From contig NZ_NFLI01000001.1 of NCBI RefSeq assembly GCF_002160825.1, positions 283,806 through 347,805 of the forward strand: a stretch of DNA of 64,000 nucleotides. The letters run 5' to 3'. The notes under the pieces were generated by a model that was not told where the DNA came from, did not search any database, and saw only the letters and a list, made by a program, of their open reading frames with translations. This DNA is from Lachnoclostridium sp. An131 (GTDB taxonomy: Bacteria > Bacillota > Clostridia > Lachnospirales > Lachnospiraceae). The position numbers were made by a program, and so were the translations under genes. Below, one piece after another: positions 62,567-64,000 of the stretch. Numbering within the stretch: position 1 is the stretch's first letter; each line of letters starts with the position of its first letter.

Positions 62567-63121
62567 ATGGGACACGTATATTTTGTCCGCCACGGTCAGA
62601 CGGTGTGGAATGTGGAAAATAAGATCTGCGGCGCCACAGACATAGAGCTTACGGAGCTGGGCCATCAGCAGGCTGTTGATACAGGAAAGAGGATACTGGA
62701 AGAGGGAATCAGGGCGGACGAGATCCTGTATTCCCCTCTTGTCCGCGCTGCGGAGACAGCCCGGCATATTTCTGAGATGACAGGAATCCCGGCGCGGATG
62801 GAGCCGCGCCTGAAGGAGCAGAATTTTGGGAAATGGGAATCTACGCCCCGGGATGGAAGGGAGTTCCAGAAGGCGAAGGCAGATTTCTGCTGCCGGTACG
62901 GAGGCGGAGAGTCCATGCTGCAGCTGGCCCAGAGAATCTACAATCTTCTGGACGAGCTCAGGGAGGAATCCGAGGAGAAAACCTATATTCTGGTGGCGCA
63001 TAACGGTATTTCCAGAGTTGTGCATTCGTATTTCTATGAGATGACCAATGAAGAGTATGCGGCCTTTGGAGTAGAGAACTGCGCTGTGCTGCGGTATGAC
63101 TTTGGGGATACACATGTGTAA
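62567..63121 (+). CDS. Histidine phosphatase family protein (phosphoglycerate-mutase-like)
   Basis: A 184-residue branch-1 histidine phosphatase. The catalytic RHG motif (VYFVRHGQTVWN, His9), the partner Glu near YSPLVRAAET and the second catalytic His in LVAHNGISR are present. It could be a phosphoglycerate mutase-like or sugar-phosphate phosphatase (GpmB/CobC type). The start is 6 bases after the previous stop, so it is likely co-transcribed. Confidence 0.85.
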   Translation: MGHVYFVRHGQTVWNVENKICGATDIELTELGHQQAVDTGKRILEEGIRADEILYSPLVRAAETARHISEMTGIPARMEPRLKEQNFGKWESTPRDGREFQKAKADFCCRYGGGESMLQLAQRIYNLLDELREESEEKTYILVAHNGISRVVHSYFYEMTNEEYAAFGVENCAVLRYDFGDTHV

Positions 63122-63137
63122 TGTACAGGAGGCCAGG

Positions 63138-63162
63138 GGCGGGCTGCCAAGGGCAGCCCGCC
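63138..63162. other. Perfect 11-bp GC-rich hairpin after the histidine phosphatase gene
   Basis: GGCGGGCTGCC (63138-63148) pairs with GGCAGCCCGCC (63152-63162) through a three-base loop. No T run. Similar in position and style to the hairpins at 25611 and 35707. Possibly an mRNA-stability element. Confidence 0.6.
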
Positions 63163-63203
63163 TGTGCAGTATCATTTAAGCGATAGCAGGAGGAATGCAG
63201 AAT

Positions 63204-63650
63204 ATGAAACCGTATAAGCACATTGTCCAGTATTATGAGACGGATCGGATGGGCATTACCCATCATTCCAACTATATCCGGTGGATGGAGGAAGCCAGAA
63301 TTGAGTTTCTGGATCAGATAGGCTGGAATTATGCGAGGCTGGAGGAGCTGGGAGTGATCTCTCCGGTGACTGCGGTGGAGTGCAGATACAAGCACAGCAC
63401 AACGTTCTCTGACGAGGTGCTGATTTCTGTTCATGTGGAAGAGTTTAAGGGAGTGAAGCTGAAGCTGGGGTACCGGATGGAGAAAACCGGCGGAGAGCTG
63501 GCGGCAGAGGGACATTCGGAGCATTGCTTTTTGAGCAGGGAAGGAAAAATTGTCCGGCTGGATAAGGAGTTCCCGGAATTTTACCGTACGCTGACAGAGC
63601 TGGCGGCGGCCTGGCAGGCAGACGGGGGTAAAACAGCGAAGCGGGGATGA
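63204..63650 (+). CDS. Acyl-CoA thioesterase, YbgC/4HBT hot-dog fold
   Basis: A 148-residue hot-dog-fold enzyme. The catalytic motif YYETDRMGITHHSNYIRWMEE (Asp near residue 13) is that of the YbgC/4-hydroxybenzoyl-CoA thioesterase group. It hydrolyses short acyl-CoA or related thioesters. The ATG at 63204 is chosen because AGGAGG (63188-63193) is 10 bases before it; the ATG at 63195 is too close to the site. Confidence 0.88.
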   Translation: MKPYKHIVQYYETDRMGITHHSNYIRWMEEARIEFLDQIGWNYARLEELGVISPVTAVECRYKHSTTFSDEVLISVHVEEFKGVKLKLGYRMEKTGGELAAEGHSEHCFLSREGKIVRLDKEFPEFYRTLTELAAAWQADGGKTAKRG

Positions 63651-63690
63651 GAAAAGCCGGAGAGGAAAGAGCTGGCGGCAAAGCCGGGGG

Positions 63691-63719
63691 TTGACACCCT
63701 TCAGAGGATATGGTACCAT
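63691..63719 (+). promoter_or_regulatory. Promoter with operator-like palindrome
   Basis: TTGACA (63691-63696) and TACCAT (63714-63719) lie 17 bases apart. The -10 sits inside GATATGGTACCATATC (63707-63722), a perfect 16-base palindrome, as expected for a repressor site that blocks RNA polymerase. GGATATCAC repeats downstream near 63757 and 63767. Confidence 0.5.
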
Positions 63720-63794
63720 ATCACCCGGACATGAAAGAATAGATATCTGCCGGCTGGATATCACCGGATATCACAAGCTATTGCGGCATTCAGA

Positions 63795-63845
63795 AATTAA
63801 CCGTAGGTACGGCGCCTTTCGCGCTATAAGGTTAATTTTTGGGTG
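63795..63845 (+). terminator. Terminator or attenuator in the last gene-less stretch
   Basis: ATTAACC (63796-63802) and GGTTAAT form the outer stem, and GGCGC/GCGC the inner one; T5 follows, with a further T7 within 15 bases. It ends the short transcript from the promoter at 63691 after about 115 nt. Beyond it (63846-64000) are small stems, ATGAGT/ACTCAT at 63907-63922 and CCGCC/GGCGG at about 63930-63945, but no gene. The downstream gene lies outside the window. Confidence 0.65.
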
Positions 63846-64000
63846 CTTTTTTTGTCAGGGCGTTCCGGTCAGACGGCAGTGGCAGGACGGGAGTATACGG
63901 TAAACCATGAGTACCGACTCATTTTATGACCGCCGTTACCGGCGGACGGTTTACACAACATTTGTTGTTTTTGTTTTACTCCGGCAGATTTCCGGTAGCT

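Noticed and set aside
61691..63175. A 494-codon minus-strand frame
   Set aside because: Opposite the NifX-FKBP and histidine phosphatase genes, which carry clear catalytic motifs.

Overview
The window reads as chromosomal DNA of a Gram-positive, low-to-mid GC anaerobe of the class Clostridia, most likely family Lachnospiraceae. This rests on an HPr kinase/phosphorylase next to a ROK glucokinase, AddAB instead of RecBCD, a RecD2 helicase, strong AGGAGG ribosome sites, several TTG starts, and hybrid-cluster protein with a CRP/FNR regulator. Codon use is GC-rich throughout except in one AT-rich block at about 51.7-57.8 kb. I saw no rRNA, tRNA, CRISPR array, transposase or integrase.

Layout. 1-1.1 kb: split ThrE-type threonine/serine exporter (minus). 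1.36-5.3 kb: uvrC, hprK, glcK. 5.3-7.3 kb: hairpin-rich intergenic DNA and a polytopic membrane protein. 7.6-19.4 kb: a phosphate cluster holding a Na/Pi symporter, a PhoR/PhoB-like two-component pair, a Pit transporter with its DUF47 partner, pstS-pstC-pstA-pstB and phoU. Pho-box direct repeats with an 11-bp period lie before the symporter and between pit and pstS. 19.5-25.6 kb: a GerMN/DUF3298 lipoprotein, a strongly promoted non-coding transcript unit of about 530 nt, then an ABC exporter whose permease carries a long coiled coil. 25.7-33.6 kb: addB, addA and a YgjP-type metalloprotease. 33.8-42.0 kb: an AraC-GNAT fusion, a collapsed MFS gene, brnQ, a Lon-like AAA+ ATPase, a LacI regulator with paired operators, a Gfo/Idh/MocA dehydrogenase and a tandem VOC protein. 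42.1-50.6 kb (mostly minus): a MacB-like ABC fusion with its TetR regulator, hcp with a divergent HcpR-like regulator, and a MATE exporter.

51.5-57.8 kb is the main accessory region. A GC-rich gene is cut off at its 3' side, and an AT-rich block follows with an XRE regulator, a DUF4007 protein, a BrxC-like P-loop ATPase, the first codons of a cysteine desulfurase (DndA/IscS-like), and a DUF262-DUF1524 nuclease missing its N-terminal DGQQR part. I read this as a defence locus of the DNA-phosphorothioation (Dnd/Ssp/Pbe) type that has suffered an internal deletion. The host sequence resumes with recD2 (carrying an unusual DUF4186 tail), thpR, a methyltransferase, a NifX-like/FKBP fusion, a histidine phosphatase and a thioesterase. 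The window ends in a gene-less leader with a promoter, a perfect palindrome and a terminator.

The best candidates for undescribed biology are the 530-nt RNA before the ABC exporter (20.85-21.38 kb), the decayed phosphorothioation-type island, two families of long palindromic elements, and the RecD2-DUF4186 and NifX-FKBP fusions.
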